This document shows positions 51,327 to 61,580 of a stretch of DNA of 64,000 nt, in pieces; positions within the stretch are counted from its first letter, which is position 1, and each line of letters begins with the position of its first letter. Position numbers and translations under genes: made by a program. Under the pieces are notes generated by a model. That model ran no database searches and was not told where the DNA came from. It saw only the letters and a program-made list of their open reading frames with translations. The stretch is from Rhodoblastus acidophilus (GTDB lineage Bacteria; Pseudomonadota; Alphaproteobacteria; Rhizobiales; Beijerinckiaceae), in assembly GCF_900187365.1 (NCBI RefSeq), contig NZ_FYDG01000012.1, positions 1 through 64,000 on the forward strand, given 5' to 3'.

Positions 51327-52409
51327 TCAGCTCGAAAGGCCGCCCGCGAGCGTCGGCAGGTCGAGGGGCCGGAAACCGTAGTGCTGCAACCAGCGCACAT
51401 CGGCTTCAAAGAAGGCGCGCAGGTCGTTCATGCCATATTTCAGCATGGCGATGCGGTCGATGCCCATGCCCCAGGCGAAGCCCTGGAACTCGTCCGGATC
51501 GAGGCCGCAATTGCGCAGCACATTGGGGTGAACCATGCCGCAGCCCAGAATCTCGAGCCAGTCGTCGCCCTCGCCGAAGCGCATGTCGCCGCCTTTGCGC
51601 GAGCACTGAATGTCGACTTCGGCGGACGGCTCGGTGAAGGGGAAGAAGCTGGGACGGAAGCGCATCTTCACGTTAGGCACTTCGAAGAAGGTCTTGCAGA
51701 ATTCTTCGAGCACCCATTTGAGGTGGCCCATATGCGCCTTGCGGTCGATGACGAGGCCTTCGACCTGATGGAACATCGGCGTGTGCGTCTGGTCGGAATC
51801 GCAGCGATAGGTGCGGCCCGGGCAGATCACGCGGATCGGCGGCGGATTCTTCAGCATGGTGCGCACCTGCACCGGCGAAGTGTGGGTGCGCAAAAGCTTG
51901 CGCTCGCCATTGGCCTTGCGGTTGAAGAAAAACGTGTCGTGCATTTCGCGCGCGGGATGGCCAGGCGGGAAGTTCAGCTTGGTGAAATTGTAATCGTCGC
52001 TTTCGACGTCCGGGCCTTCGGCGATGGAAAAACCCATATCGCTGAAAATGGCCGTGAGTTCATCCATCACCTGCGAAATCGGATGGATGCGTCCGGCTTC
52101 CAGACCGCTGGCGCGGGTCGGCAGCGTCACGTCGAGAGTTTCACTCGCCAGACGGGCTTCGAGCGCGGCCTCTTTCAACACGGTTTTCCGCGCGGACAGC
52201 GCCTCGCCCACCTTGTCCTTCAGCGCGTTGATCCTGGCGCCTTCGCTCTTGCGCTCGTCCGGCGACATTTTGCCGAGCGTCGCCAGCAGCGCGGAGATGG
52301 AGCCTTTCTTGCCGAGCGCGGCGACGCGAACGTTTTCCAGCGCGGCCTCATCAGCGGCGGCGTCAATGGCGGCGAGGGTTTCGGCTTCGAGTTTTTGCAG
52401 ATCGGACAT
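51327..52409 (-). CDS. pheS: Phenylalanyl-tRNA synthetase alpha subunit
   Basis: A 360-residue catalytic alpha subunit of PheRS. The N-terminal coiled coil (1-85) precedes the class II core: motif 2 around [17 protein letters not shown] and motif 3 with [20 protein letters not shown] 52409 gives the usual MSDLQKLE start; an upstream in-frame ATG at 52442 lies against the terminator hairpin. Between rplT and pheS there is a terminator with no room for a Phe leader peptide. Confidence 0.97.
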   Translation of the reverse strand: MSDLQKLEAETLAAIDAAADEAALENVRVAALGKKGSISALLATLGKMSPDERKSEGARINALKDKVGEALSARKTVLKEAALEARLASETLDVTLPTRASGLEAGRIHPISQVMDELTAIFSDMGFSIAEGPDVESDDYNFTKLNFPPGHPAREMHDTFFFNRKANGERKLLRTHTSPVQVRTMLKNPPPIRVICPGRTYRCDSDQTHTPMFHQVEGLVIDRKAHMGHLKWVLEEFCKTFFEVPNVKMRFRPSFFPFTEPSAEVDIQCSRKGGDMRFGEGDDWLEILGCGMVHPNVLRNCGLDPDEFQGFAWGMGIDRIAMLKYGMNDLRAFFEADVRWLQHYGFRPLDLPTLAGGLSS

Positions 52410-52461
52410 TTGTGAACCTTGCTTTGCTGCGCGTAATGCCATGCGGAAGGAAGGCTGGAAA

Positions 52462-52493
52462 GCAAAAAAGCCCGCCGGGTCGCGGCGGGCTTT
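52462..52493 (-). terminator. Intrinsic terminator after rplT
   Basis: On the minus strand an 11-base-pair perfect stem (AAAGCCCGCCG / CGGCGGGCTTT, five-base loop) is followed by TTTTTT. It starts 22 bases after the rplT stop and precedes pheS, so pheS-pheT probably uses its own promoter or reads through. Confidence 0.85.
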
Positions 52494-52514
52494 GATCTGA
52501 GTCGCGAGCCGCGA

Positions 52515-52880
52515 TCAGGCGGCGGCCGGCAGGGCGGCCTTGGCCTTTTCCACGATGGCCGCGAACGCCGTCGGCTCGGAAATGGCGAGCTCGGAGAGCA
52601 CCTTGCGGTCCACTTCGACGCCGGCCTTGGCGAGGCCGTCGATGAAGCGGCTGTAGGTCAGGCCGAACTCACGCACGGCGGCGTTGAGGCGCTGGATCCA
52701 CAGGGCGCGCATGGTGCGCTTCTTGGCGCGACGGTCGCGCGTCGCATATTGCATCGAGCGGTCGACGGCGGCCTTGGCGGCGCGGATGGTGTTCTTGCGG
52801 CGGCCATAGAAACCCTTGGCGGCCTTGAAAACTTTCTTGTGCTTGGCGTGCGAGGTGACGCCGCGTTTGACGCGAGCCAT
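52515..52880 (-). CDS. rplT: 50S ribosomal protein L20
   Basis: A 121-residue L20, beginning [17 protein letters not shown] and with the globular C-terminal domain [20 protein letters not shown]. In other bacteria L20 represses translation of rpmI-rplT. It follows rpmI by 40 bases. Confidence 0.98.
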   Translation of the reverse strand: MARVKRGVTSHAKHKKVFKAAKGFYGRRKNTIRAAKAAVDRSMQYATRDRRAKKRTMRALWIQRLNAAVREFGLTYSRFIDGLAKAGVEVDRKVLSELAISEPTAFAAIVEKAKAALPAAA

Positions 52881-52920
52881 GGATGATCTCCAGTTTTACG
52901 AGTTGCGGACGGGCTGGGGA

Positions 52921-53121
52921 TCAGCCGTTGGGCAGGAAGAATTTCTTGACGTTGTCCCCGTCGGTCTTGAACATGACGTTCGTGCCGCGCAGATTGCGGA
53001 TCTGCTTGTTGGTCCGCTTGATCATCCCATGGCGCTTGCCGCGCTGGGCATAGACCACCTTGCCGGTGCCGGTGATCTTGAAGCGCTTTTTCGCGCCGGA
53101 TTTGGTCTTCAGCTTGGGCAT
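52921..53121 (-). CDS. rpmI: 50S ribosomal protein L35
   Basis: A 66-residue L35 with the family start [15 protein letters not shown] and the basic core [16 protein letters not shown]. In most bacteria the gene directly follows infC; here a transporter and a DUF2256 gene lie between. Confidence 0.97.
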   Translation of the reverse strand: MPKLKTKSGAKKRFKITGTGKVVYAQRGKRHGMIKRTNKQIRNLRGTNVMFKTDGDNVKKFFLPNG

Positions 53122-53222
53122 TTTGCTCTCTCAATTTTTGGGCGTTGCAGCCCGATGTTTCGGCAGGAGCCAAAAAACCCGCCACGGCAGCCCTTACTCA
53201 GCCGGGCGGATTGAGGGGGCGC

Positions 53223-53408
53223 TTATAAGGGAGAAAACGCGTCCTTGGCAAGAGGCTCGGCGGTTTTATTGCGATTCCGCCGGCAGCGTTCGGAGCAATA
53301 GACCACCTCATCCCAGACCGCAGCCCACTTCCGCCTCCACGTGAACGGGCGGTTGCAAACCGGACAGGTCTTGGTCGGCAAATCGCGCTTGGCGGTTCCG
53401 CGCGGCAT
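53223..53408 (-). CDS. DUF2256 zinc-ribbon-like small protein
   Basis: A 61-residue basic protein of the DUF2256 family. A CPVC pair and a CSERC pair flank [18 protein letters not shown], which suggests a treble-clef or zinc-ribbon fold. Members are often found near cryptochrome/photolyase genes; none is seen here. It begins 2 bases after the MHS transporter stop on the same strand, so the two are probably co-transcribed. Confidence 0.82.
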   Translation of the reverse strand: MPRGTAKRDLPTKTCPVCNRPFTWRRKWAAVWDEVVYCSERCRRNRNKTAEPLAKDAFSPL

Positions 53409-53410
53409 CG

Positions 53411-54742
53411 TTACTCCAGTTCCGCCATGGCCTCGCGGTCGAGCATCGACGTCTTCTTGGTGTCCGGCACGAAAAAATAGACCAGCAGCGAGCAGCAGAT
53501 CACGGCGCTGGCGTAATAATAAAAGCCGCTTTCCACGCCCTGGGACTTGAACCAGAGCGCGACATATTCCGCCGTGCCTCCGAAAAAGGAAACCGCGACC
53601 GCATAGGGGAGACCGACGCCGGTCGCGCGCAGCGCGGCTGGAAAAAGCTCGGCCTTCACCACGGCGTTGATCGAGGTGTAGGGCGCGGTCATGATCCAGC
53701 CAAGCGCCACCAGGAAAAAGGCCTGCCAGGGGCCATGGGCATGTTGCAGCGTCGAGAGCAGGGGAACCGTACCAAGCGTGCCCATCACGCCGAACGCCAG
53801 CAGCACCGGCCGACGGCCGATGCGATCGGACAATGCGCCATAAAGCGGCTGGATGCATAAAGCGAACACCAGAGCGCCCGCGCTGACCCAGGTGCTCTCC
53901 TTGTCGCTCAGACCGACCGTCAGCTTCAGGAATTTCTGGATGTAGATTGTCCAGAGATAAAAGGCGAGCGTGCCGCCCATGGTCAGGCCGACCACGATCG
54001 CCGCCTCGCGCTTATGTCTCCACAACGCCCGGAGACCGCCTTGCGCCCGTTCTTGCGCCCCTTGCGCCTTGGCCGATTTGAAAGCTGGCGTCTCCTCGAG
54101 ATCGCGCCGCATCCACAGGGCGAACAACGCGAGGCCCGCGCCGATGACAAAGGGGATGCGCCAGCCGAAAGAGCGCAACTCCTCGGGCGTCAGCAGCAGA
54201 TTTTGCAGCACCAGCAGCACCGCGAGCGCGCCGAGCTGCCCCCCGATCAGCGTCACATACAGAAAACTCGAATAGAAACCGCGGCGCGAACTCTCACCCA
54301 TTTCGGCGACATAAGTGGCGCTGGCGCCATATTCGCCGCCGAGACTCAGGCCCTGGATCAAACGCGCGAACATCAACGCCGCCGGCGCGAGCACGCCAAT
54401 CTCGGCATAAGTTGGCGTCGCCGCGATCAGCAGCGAGCCGCCGCACATCATCAGCACCGACAGCATCAGCGAGCGGCGCCGGCCGTAACGATCGCCGATC
54501 AGGCCGAACAGCCAACCGCCAATCGGCCGCATAAAAAAGCCAAGCGCAAAAATGCCGGCGGAGGACAGCATTTGCGCGGTTTCATCGGATTTGGGGAAGA
54601 AGGACGGCGCGAAATAGAGCGAGAAAGCCGCGTAGACATAAAAGTCGTAATATTCGACGAGATTGCCGAGCGATCCTACAATAATGGACTTGAGCCGCGC
54701 AGGATCGATTTTTTCGGTCGTCGCCGGCTGCGCTTCGGTCAT
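53411..54742 (-). CDS. MFS transporter, metabolite:H+ symporter (MHS) family, KgtP-like
   Basis: A 443-residue transporter with twelve transmembrane segments. MHS landmarks are [19 protein letters not shown] near the start, [10 protein letters not shown] between helices 2 and 3, and [18 protein letters not shown]. The closest named members carry alpha-ketoglutarate, proline/betaine or shikimate; the substrate is not resolvable. It lies between infC and DUF2256-rpmI-rplT, an unusual position. The Shine-Dalgarno GGGAG lies inside a perfect hairpin just upstream. Confidence 0.87.
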   Translation of the reverse strand: MTEAQPATTEKIDPARLKSIIVGSLGNLVEYYDFYVYAAFSLYFAPSFFPKSDETAQMLSSAGIFALGFFMRPIGGWLFGLIGDRYGRRRSLMLSVLMMCGGSLLIAATPTYAEIGVLAPAALMFARLIQGLSLGGEYGASATYVAEMGESSRRGFYSSFLYVTLIGGQLGALAVLLVLQNLLLTPEELRSFGWRIPFVIGAGLALFALWMRRDLEETPAFKSAKAQGAQERAQGGLRALWRHKREAAIVVGLTMGGTLAFYLWTIYIQKFLKLTVGLSDKESTWVSAGALVFALCIQPLYGALSDRIGRRPVLLAFGVMGTLGTVPLLSTLQHAHGPWQAFFLVALGWIMTAPYTSINAVVKAELFPAALRATGVGLPYAVAVSFFGGTAEYVALWFKSQGVESGFYYYASAVICCSLLVYFFVPDTKKTSMLDREAMAELE

Positions 54743-54746
54743 TCCG

Positions 54747-54776
54747 TTCTCCCGCTTGCGATTCCAAGCGGGAGAA
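54747..54776 (-). promoter_or_regulatory. Hairpin over the transporter ribosome binding site
   Basis: An 11-base-pair perfect inverted repeat (54747-54757 with 54766-54776, eight-base loop) in the spacer between infC and the transporter. On the minus strand the 3' arm contains GGGAG, 6 bases before the transporter ATG. There is no U-tract after it, so it is a weak candidate for an infC terminator and a better one for a structure that hides the ribosome binding site. Confidence 0.55.
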
Positions 54777-54804
54777 TGAAGTTAAGTTGCGCCGCGAGCA
54801 AACT

Positions 54805-55344
54805 TTATTTGGGCGCCAACACCATGATCATCTGGCGGCCGTCGAGGGAAGGCTCCAGTTCGATCTTGGCGATCGCCGCGGTTTCGATCTTGACGCGTTC
54901 GAGCACCTTGAAACCGAGATCCTGGTGGGCCATTTCGCGGCCGCGGAAGCGCAGCACGAATTTGACCTTGTCGCCATCCTCGAAGAAGCGTTTCACCGCC
55001 TTCATCTTGGTGTCGTAGTCATGGTCGTCGATGCCGGGACGGAGCTTGATCTCCTTGATCTCGACGACTTTCTGCTTTTTGCGGGCCTCGGCGGCCTTTT
55101 TCTGCTCGTTAAAACGATATTTGCCGTAATCGAGGATTTTGCAAACGGGAGGGCTGGCGTTGGGGACGATCTCGACAAGATCGAGGCCTTCCTCTTCGGC
55201 GAGCTGCAGAGCCGCCAGCGTTTCGAGAACGCCACGGTTCTGGCCCTCCGAATCGATCAGCTGGACTTCGCGAACTCGAATTTCCCGGTTGGTGCGGGGT
55301 CCCTCCTTCTGCGGAACCGGGGGGGCTTTCATGGGACGGCGAAT
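54805..55344 (-). CDS. infC: Translation initiation factor IF-3
   Basis: A 179-residue IF-3 with the N-terminal domain ([20 protein letters not shown]), the lysine-rich linker and the C-terminal 16S-binding domain ([19 protein letters not shown]). The start codon is read as ATT at 55344: AAGGAG lies 8 bases upstream, and the residues IRRP it adds are the usual N-terminus of alphaproteobacterial IF-3; the in-frame ATG at 55332 has no ribosome binding site. AUU is the classic autoregulated infC start codon in E. coli. Confidence 0.93.
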   Translation of the reverse strand: MRRPMKAPPVPQKEGPRTNREIRVREVQLIDSEGQNRGVLETLAALQLAEEEGLDLVEIVPNASPPVCKILDYGKYRFNEQKKAAEARKKQKVVEIKEIKLRPGIDDHDYDTKMKAVKRFFEDGDKVKFVLRFRGREMAHQDLGFKVLERVKIETAAIAKIELEPSLDGRQMIMVLAPK

Positions 55345-55524
55345 GGCGTGCTCTCCTTGGCAGTAAACGGATCAGTCCGGATGGGGCCGGGGCGCCTAAA
55401 GCGAAAATCCCCGCGACCGAAACCACGAGGACCGAACCGGAAGGTTACATTGTGGCGATTTGCCAAGAAGTCAACGCGTTTTGCACGATGACCGAAATAT
55501 TTTGACCTGGATCATGCTTGAGCG

Positions 55525-56688
55525 TCACACTGCGCCAAAATGACGCGCATAGGTCGCCAAGGTCAGCGCGCTCATGCGTTCCGAGGAAAAAGCCCGCGCA
55601 TTTTCGGTGGCGCGCAGGGCCATGCGCTCGCGCCGCGTCGCACCGAGCCGCAGGGCCTCCTCGGCGGCGCGAGCGAGAGACGACGGCGAATCCGGGGCGA
55701 TGATCCACCCGGTTCGCTTGGCCGGATCAACCTGTGGCGGCGCCAGTACGGTTTCCACGCTTTGGTCCGCCGCGCTTTGCAGAACCGCCGTCGGCGCGCC
55801 GAGCGCCTGCGTTTCAACGGCCACGCGGGGGTCGGCCGCAGGCGTGGCGACCAGAACGCTGGCGACGCACGCGACGGCTCTGTCGCCGCCGGCCACGCGC
55901 ATCACATGTCGATCGAGCCCCATTTGACGCGCCTCGGCCTCAAATGGCCCGGACGTCAGGTCAGCGCCCTCGACGTCCCGCCAGACGAAGCGCGCTTCCT
56001 GCGCCTCGTTCTCGAAGACATTCCGCTTGGCCAATTGCTGGGCCGCCGCCAGGAAGAATTTTTGGCGGTCCCCGGGCAGGTCGAGTCCCACCACCAGCCG
56101 CTCATGCGGACGAACGCCCCAGCCCTCGCGCAGCTTTCTGACGCGTTCGGAATCGATCGCCTGCGCCGCGCAGGCGCGAAGATCGACGCCCCGCAGGCCG
56201 CGGACAAAGCGCCGGGCGAGATGCGGCCAAGCGGCCTCGGCCCCATCCAGCGCCTCCTGACTGAAGAATATGAGGGTGTCGGCTTCGATCGCGGCCGGGC
56301 CAAAATCCTCGGCGATCAAGGGAATTCGCAACCGACGCGCCGCATGCAGCGCCGCTGCGAAGCCAGCCTCGCCGCGCACGTGGATCAATTCCGCCCCTTC
56401 GCTTTGCGCCAGGGCCGTGAGACGGCTGCGGTTGAATGACAAGGTGAGAGGATTGCGGGGCGTGAGGTCGAACGGCAGGAAGACTCCGCCGCGCGCTTGC
56501 AATTCGCTGACCAGCGCGCCTTCGCCGCCGGCCACCAACGCCCGCGCGCCCGCCTCCTCAAGGGCCGCCGCGATTTCGATGCAGGCGGAGGCGTCCGGTC
56601 CGGGCTCGAGCGTGGCGATCAGTTGCAGGATCGTGCGCCCGGCCAGAAGCTGATGATCAGCGTTGTCCTCGTCGCCCCATGGCGTCAT
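55525..56688 (-). CDS. Glycosyltransferase, GT-B/GT4-like
   Basis: A 387-residue protein with the N- and C-terminal halves of a GT-B fold: GGEGALVSELQARGG and LIHVRGEAGFAAALHAAR in the first half, and in the second GLDLPGDRQKFFLAA, ALGAPTAVLQSA and a C-terminal helix AEEALRLGATRRERMALRA. The classic E-x7-E of GT4 is degenerate. Sugar and acceptor are unknown, and no LPS gene cluster is adjacent. ATG 56688 has GGAGAGG upstream and replaces an in-frame ATG at 56754. Confidence 0.65.
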   Translation of the reverse strand: MTPWGDEDNADHQLLAGRTILQLIATLEPGPDASACIEIAAALEEAGARALVAGGEGALVSELQARGGVFLPFDLTPRNPLTLSFNRSRLTALAQSEGAELIHVRGEAGFAAALHAARRLRIPLIAEDFGPAAIEADTLIFFSQEALDGAEAAWPHLARRFVRGLRGVDLRACAAQAIDSERVRKLREGWGVRPHERLVVGLDLPGDRQKFFLAAAQQLAKRNVFENEAQEARFVWRDVEGADLTSGPFEAEARQMGLDRHVMRVAGGDRAVACVASVLVATPAADPRVAVETQALGAPTAVLQSAADQSVETVLAPPQVDPAKRTGWIIAPDSPSSLARAAEEALRLGATRRERMALRATENARAFSSERMSALTLATYARHFGAV

Positions 56689-56826
56689 AAAGCCTCTCCG
56701 GCTAGACCCGAGCGCGACAAGGGATCGCCGCTGTCCGGGCTCCTGCGTAAACACACAAGGCTAACCATGAATTCGTTACCAACGCATTCATGGCCGGGGA
56801 AACACATCGGACGCACGGGATGACTC

Positions 56827-57591
56827 ATGACACAAGCCCCGCAGTTCTTCTCTCCTGAACCTGGACAGCCGCGCCTGGCTTTTCTTTCGCGGGCGGGCGC
56901 CGTTGGACCCGGCCTGTTCTGGCTTGGCGGTTACCGCTCGGACATGCGGGGATCGAAAGCGACATTCGTCGACGGCTTTGCAGCGGAACGTGGCAAGCCC
57001 TGCCTGCGCTTCGATTATTCCGGCCATGGCGAATCGGACGGCGAATTCACCGATGGGACCATCGGGCTTTGGGCCGACCAAGCCTGCCAGATTTTTCGCG
57101 CTCTCACACAGGGGCCGCAAATCGTGATCGGCTCGTCCATGGGCGGGTGGATCGCGCTGTTGCTGGCGCGCGCGCTGGCGAGGCTGGGAGAGACCAGCCG
57201 CCTGGCGGGCATGATCCTGATCGCGCCGGCGCCGGATTTTTCCGAAGAACTGATCTGGCCCAATCTTCCGGATCCGGTGCGCCAGACCCTGGCGCGCGAC
57301 GGCGTCTGGCGCGACGAGCAAAATGTCTTCACCAGAGAATTCTTCGAGGACGGGCGGCGAAACGCGGTTCTCGGCGGCGAAGTCCGCACAGGGTGCCCGG
57401 TCCGCATTCTCCAGGGCATGAAGGACGAATCCGTGCCGTGGCGCCATGGGCTGAAGCTGCTGGAGCACCTCGCCGCCGATCCCGCGACGCTGACCCTGAT
57501 CCGTGACGGCGACCATCGCCTCTGCCGTGCTCAAGATCTGGAGTTGCTGCGGGAAGCGCTGGCGCAAATGGATGGCGGCGCGGCGCGATAA
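56827..57591 (+). CDS. Alpha/beta hydrolase
   Basis: A 254-residue serine hydrolase with the nucleophile elbow GSSMGGW, the oxyanion region LGGYRSDM and FDYSGHGESDG before it, the acid in LQGMKDESVPW and the catalytic His in DGDHRLCR. It resembles the ABHD10-like alpha/beta hydrolases. The substrate is unknown; it is divergent from the glycosyltransferase gene with 138 bases between. Confidence 0.82.
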   Translation: MTQAPQFFSPEPGQPRLAFLSRAGAVGPGLFWLGGYRSDMRGSKATFVDGFAAERGKPCLRFDYSGHGESDGEFTDGTIGLWADQACQIFRALTQGPQIVIGSSMGGWIALLLARALARLGETSRLAGMILIAPAPDFSEELIWPNLPDPVRQTLARDGVWRDEQNVFTREFFEDGRRNAVLGGEVRTGCPVRILQGMKDESVPWRHGLKLLEHLAADPATLTLIRDGDHRLCRAQDLELLREALAQMDGGAAR

Positions 57592-57691
57592 AGAGTTTGT
57601 TAAGGTAAAAATGTTGTCCTTGTAGCAACGGGGTGGCGCCGGACCGCGCCGCCGCCGAGCATGCGATCGATTTGGCGCAGCGAGGGACGAC

Positions 57692-58111
57692 ATGTTCATC
57701 GAAGGACAGTCGCAACGGGTCGTGCTCGAATGGAGTCTTCCCATCGTGCATGATTGTCTGAGGGAATTTTACGTCCAGTATGTCCCTCTGCGCTCGGCCA
57801 GCTTCAAGCAACTCACTCAGCTTCACTTCACGCTTTGGGCCTCGCTTGTGCGGGGCGACTTTGAAGCCGCCCGGGCGGACGAAGCGAAGCTGGCGACTAC
57901 GGCGGCCAGCCTTGGGCTTGACGTCGCCGTTTGCGGGGCCGCCAATCGGTACGTCGCGGCCGAACTGCTCGATCTGTCGCTTCGCCGCTTCCGCCGCATG
58001 CCGGAAGAGTCGAAAACGAACAACCAGACTCTGCTCGCCATTCTCATGCATTTGAACCGGAACGCCGCGCCTTCCCACGCCTCCGCGACGGCCTTCAGGC
58101 AGGCGGCGTGA
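57692..58111 (+). CDS. Small helical protein of unknown function
   Basis: A 139-residue, predicted all-helical protein. The stretch LHFTLWASLVRGDFE, then about 20 residues, then LGLDVAVCGAANRYVAAEL recalls the E-to-G helix region of protoglobins and some chemoreceptor sensor domains, but the proximal His of protoglobins is not visible, so haem binding is not supported. Its ATG lies 100 bases after the hydrolase stop. A tRNA gene follows. No family named. Confidence 0.5.
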   Translation: MFIEGQSQRVVLEWSLPIVHDCLREFYVQYVPLRSASFKQLTQLHFTLWASLVRGDFEAARADEAKLATTAASLGLDVAVCGAANRYVAAELLDLSLRRFRRMPEESKTNNQTLLAILMHLNRNAAPSHASATAFRQAA

Positions 58112-58141
58112 CATTTTCTTGAAAAAGCCGCCCTTACGCTG

Positions 58142-58169
58142 TTGACATGAACCGCCGCCCCCCATAGAA
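58142..58169 (+). promoter_or_regulatory. Promoter of tRNA-Leu
   Basis: TTGACA at 58142-58147 is a perfect -35 box; ATAGAA at 58164-58169 is a fair -10 at 16-base spacing and lies 11 bases before the mature tRNA 5' end. Confidence 0.5.
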
Positions 58170-58179
58170 GACGCCTCGG

Positions 58180-58266
58180 GCCCAGGTGGCGGAATTGGTA
58201 GACGCACCAGCTTCAGGTGCTGGCGTTCGCAAGGACGTGGAGGTTCGAGTCCTCTCCTGGGCACCA
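58180..58266 (+). tRNA. tRNA-Leu (anticodon CAG)
   Basis: An 87-base class II tRNA. The acceptor arms GCCCAGG and CCTGGGC pair fully, the D-loop has GGAATTGGTAGACGC, the anticodon arm CCAGC-TTCAGGT-GCTGG presents CAG, a long variable arm follows, and GTTCGAGTC is the T loop. The discriminator is A and CCA is encoded. It reads CUG codons. Confidence 0.97.
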
Positions 58267-58560
58267 ACTCTTTTTCATAGGGAGTTGGCGCCGCCCTCTC
58301 CTAAATCGATAACTTTGTCATTCTACCGCTGTTCTCGGCGGCGTTCGGGTTTGACCTTCGAGCCTCTTCAAACGGCCATCGCCAGTTCTGGCGCCGCATC
58401 AACGGATCGATGGGCCATGCCCAGACGAACGAGGGGCGCAACGACCATTGGCGCCAGCGACGGGCGATCCCCCGACGATCCTCCCGAGAATTCATGCGCT
58501 CTCCGCGAATCGCCCTGCGTCCATTGGTCGCTTGACCCTTTGATGACAGGAGCGTAATCG
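58267..58560. other. Intergenic stretch before the serC leader
   Basis: About 290 bases between the tRNA and the serC leader, without a convincing gene. It must contain the serC promoter, but I could not assign boxes. Confidence 0.4.
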
Positions 58561-58610
58561 CCGCTGCGGGACACCTCGCCCCAACGCGAGGCGCCCATCT
58601 GTGAGGATGG
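58561..58610 (+). ncRNA. serC leader RNA element
   Basis: Two hairpins lie immediately before the serC start: CCTCGC/GCGAGG (58574-58579 with 58586-58591) and CCATC/GATGG (58595-58599 with 58606-58610). The ribosome binding site GAGG lies at the loop and 3' arm of the second. This matches the position and layout of the serC RNA motif described in alphaproteobacteria, a presumed cis-regulator of serC or serC-serA. The ligand or sensing mechanism is not established to my knowledge. Confidence 0.7.
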
Positions 58611-58613
58611 CCC

Positions 58614-59774
<1,161 letters not shown>

Positions 59775-59800
59775 GGGCCTCGCCCTCCCATGATCTGCCA

Positions 59801-59836
59801 GCCCCGCTTTGGATGACGCCCGGAGCGGGGCTTTTT
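59801..59836 (+). terminator. Intrinsic terminator between serC and serA
   Basis: An eight-base-pair perfect stem (GCCCCGCT 59801-59808 with AGCGGGGC 59824-59831, 15-base loop) followed by TTTTT. It ends 33 bases before the serA start. Confidence 0.75.
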
Positions 59837-59868
59837 GCTCAAGCATTCCCGATGATGAGGACTGTTCG

Positions 59869-61455
59869 ATGGCCCCTCGCGTTCTGATTTCCGACGCTCT
59901 CTCTCCGGCTGCGCTGGCCATTTTCAAGGAGCGCGGCGTCGAGGTCGATTTCCAGCCGGCGCTCGGCAAGGACAAGGAAAAACTCGCCGCGATCATCGGC
60001 GACTATGACGGGCTGGCGATCCGCTCGGCGACCAAGGTCACGCCGAAAATTCTCGAAAACGCGAAGAATCTGAAAGTCGTGGGACGCGCGGGCATTGGCG
60101 TGGACAATGTCGACATTCCCGCCGCCACCGCGCGCGGCATCATCGTGATGAACACGCCCTTCGGCAATTCCATCACCACCGCCGAACATGCGATTTCCCT
60201 CATGCTGGCGCTCGCCCGGCAGATCCCCGCGGCCGACGCCTCCACGCAGGCGGGCAAATGGGAGAAGAATCGCTTCATGGGCGTCGAGATCACCGGCAAG
60301 GTGCTGGGCGTGATCGGCTGCGGCAACATCGGCGCCATCGTCGCCGACCGCGCGCTCGGCCTGAAAATGCGCGTGATCGCTTTCGACCCCTTTCTGTCGG
60401 CGGAGCGCGCCAAGAACATCGGCGTGGAAAAGGTCGAACTCGCCGATTTGCTGGCGCGGGCCGATTTCATCACGCTGCACACGCCGATGACGCCGCAGAC
60501 GAAGAACATTCTTTCCGCCGAAAATCTCGCCAAGACCAAGAAGGGCGTGCGCATCATCAATTGCGCCCGCGGCGGTCTGGTGGACGAGGCGGCCCTGCGC
60601 GCAGCTCTGGACAGCGGCCATGTCGCCGGCGCGGCCTTCGACGTGTTCGTCGAGGAGCCCGCGACCAGCAATGTCCTGTTTGGCCATCCCAATATGATCT
60701 GCACGCCGCATCTCGGCGCCTCCACCAACGAGGCGCAGGAAAATGTCGCGCTGCAGGTGGCGGAGCAGATCGCCGATTATCTGACGCGCGGCGCCATCAC
60801 CAACGCCATCAACTTCCCCAACATCACGGCGGAAGAGGCGCCCAAGCTGACGCCCTTCATCACGCTGGCGGAAAAGCTCGGCTCCTTCGCCGGGCAGATG
60901 ACCGACGTCGGCGTGAAGAAACTGACCATCACCTATGAGGGCGCTGTCGGCGAACTCAAGACCAAGGCGTTGACCGCCGCCGCGCTGGCGGGATTCCTGC
61001 GTCCGATGCTGACCGACGTGAATGTCGTGTCCGCCCCGGCGGTCGCGCGCGAGCGCGGGATCGTGATTGACGAAACCGTCCGCGCGGCCGAAGGCGATTA
61101 TGATTCGCTGCTCAGCCTGTCGGTCGAGAGCGAAGGCGGCGTGTTTTCGCTGTCCGGCGCCGTGTTCAATGACGGCAAGCCGCGTGTCGTCTCCATCTCC
61201 GGCATTCGCGCCGAGGCCGAGTTCGCGCCGTCCATGATCTTCGTCTCCAACGCCGACAAGCCCGGTTTCATCGGCCGGTTCGCCAGCCTGTTGGGCGAGG
61301 CCGGCGTCAATATCGCGACTTTTGCGCTCGGACGCGACGCCGAGGGCGGTTCGGCCATCGCTCTGGTGGCGATCGACGGCGGCGTGCCCGAAAAAGTCTT
61401 CGCCGGAATTTCGGAGCTTCCTGGCGTCAAGCTGACGCGGGCCCTGAAATTCTAA
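59869..61455 (+). CDS. serA: D-3-phosphoglycerate dehydrogenase
   Basis: A 528-residue SerA, the first enzyme of the phosphorylated serine pathway. N-terminal catalytic and NAD-binding domains carry VLGVIGCGNIG and NCARGGLVDE; an intervening domain lies around 320-450 and a C-terminal ACT domain around 455-528 (MIFVSNADKPGFIGRFASLL over its first helix). The long form is typical of alphaproteobacteria and mycobacteria. The upstream ATG 59809 in the same frame is rejected because it lies inside the terminator. Confidence 0.96.
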   Translation: MAPRVLISDALSPAALAIFKERGVEVDFQPALGKDKEKLAAIIGDYDGLAIRSATKVTPKILENAKNLKVVGRAGIGVDNVDIPAATARGIIVMNTPFGNSITTAEHAISLMLALARQIPAADASTQAGKWEKNRFMGVEITGKVLGVIGCGNIGAIVADRALGLKMRVIAFDPFLSAERAKNIGVEKVELADLLARADFITLHTPMTPQTKNILSAENLAKTKKGVRIINCARGGLVDEAALRAALDSGHVAGAAFDVFVEEPATSNVLFGHPNMICTPHLGASTNEAQENVALQVAEQIADYLTRGAITNAINFPNITAEEAPKLTPFITLAEKLGSFAGQMTDVGVKKLTITYEGAVGELKTKALTAAALAGFLRPMLTDVNVVSAPAVARERGIVIDETVRAAEGDYDSLLSLSVESEGGVFSLSGAVFNDGKPRVVSISGIRAEAEFAPSMIFVSNADKPGFIGRFASLLGEAGVNIATFALGRDAEGGSAIALVAIDGGVPEKVFAGISELPGVKLTRALKF

Positions 61456-61580
61456 GGCGACCCCGCGGCGCCGTCACAACGCGCCTCACTTGACTTCCCG
61501 CGCGGAAATCGACAGGTTCCGCGCGCTTTCCGGCGCGGCGACGCCAGCGTTTCCGGGTCTCCCGCAAGGCTAAAAGGCAA

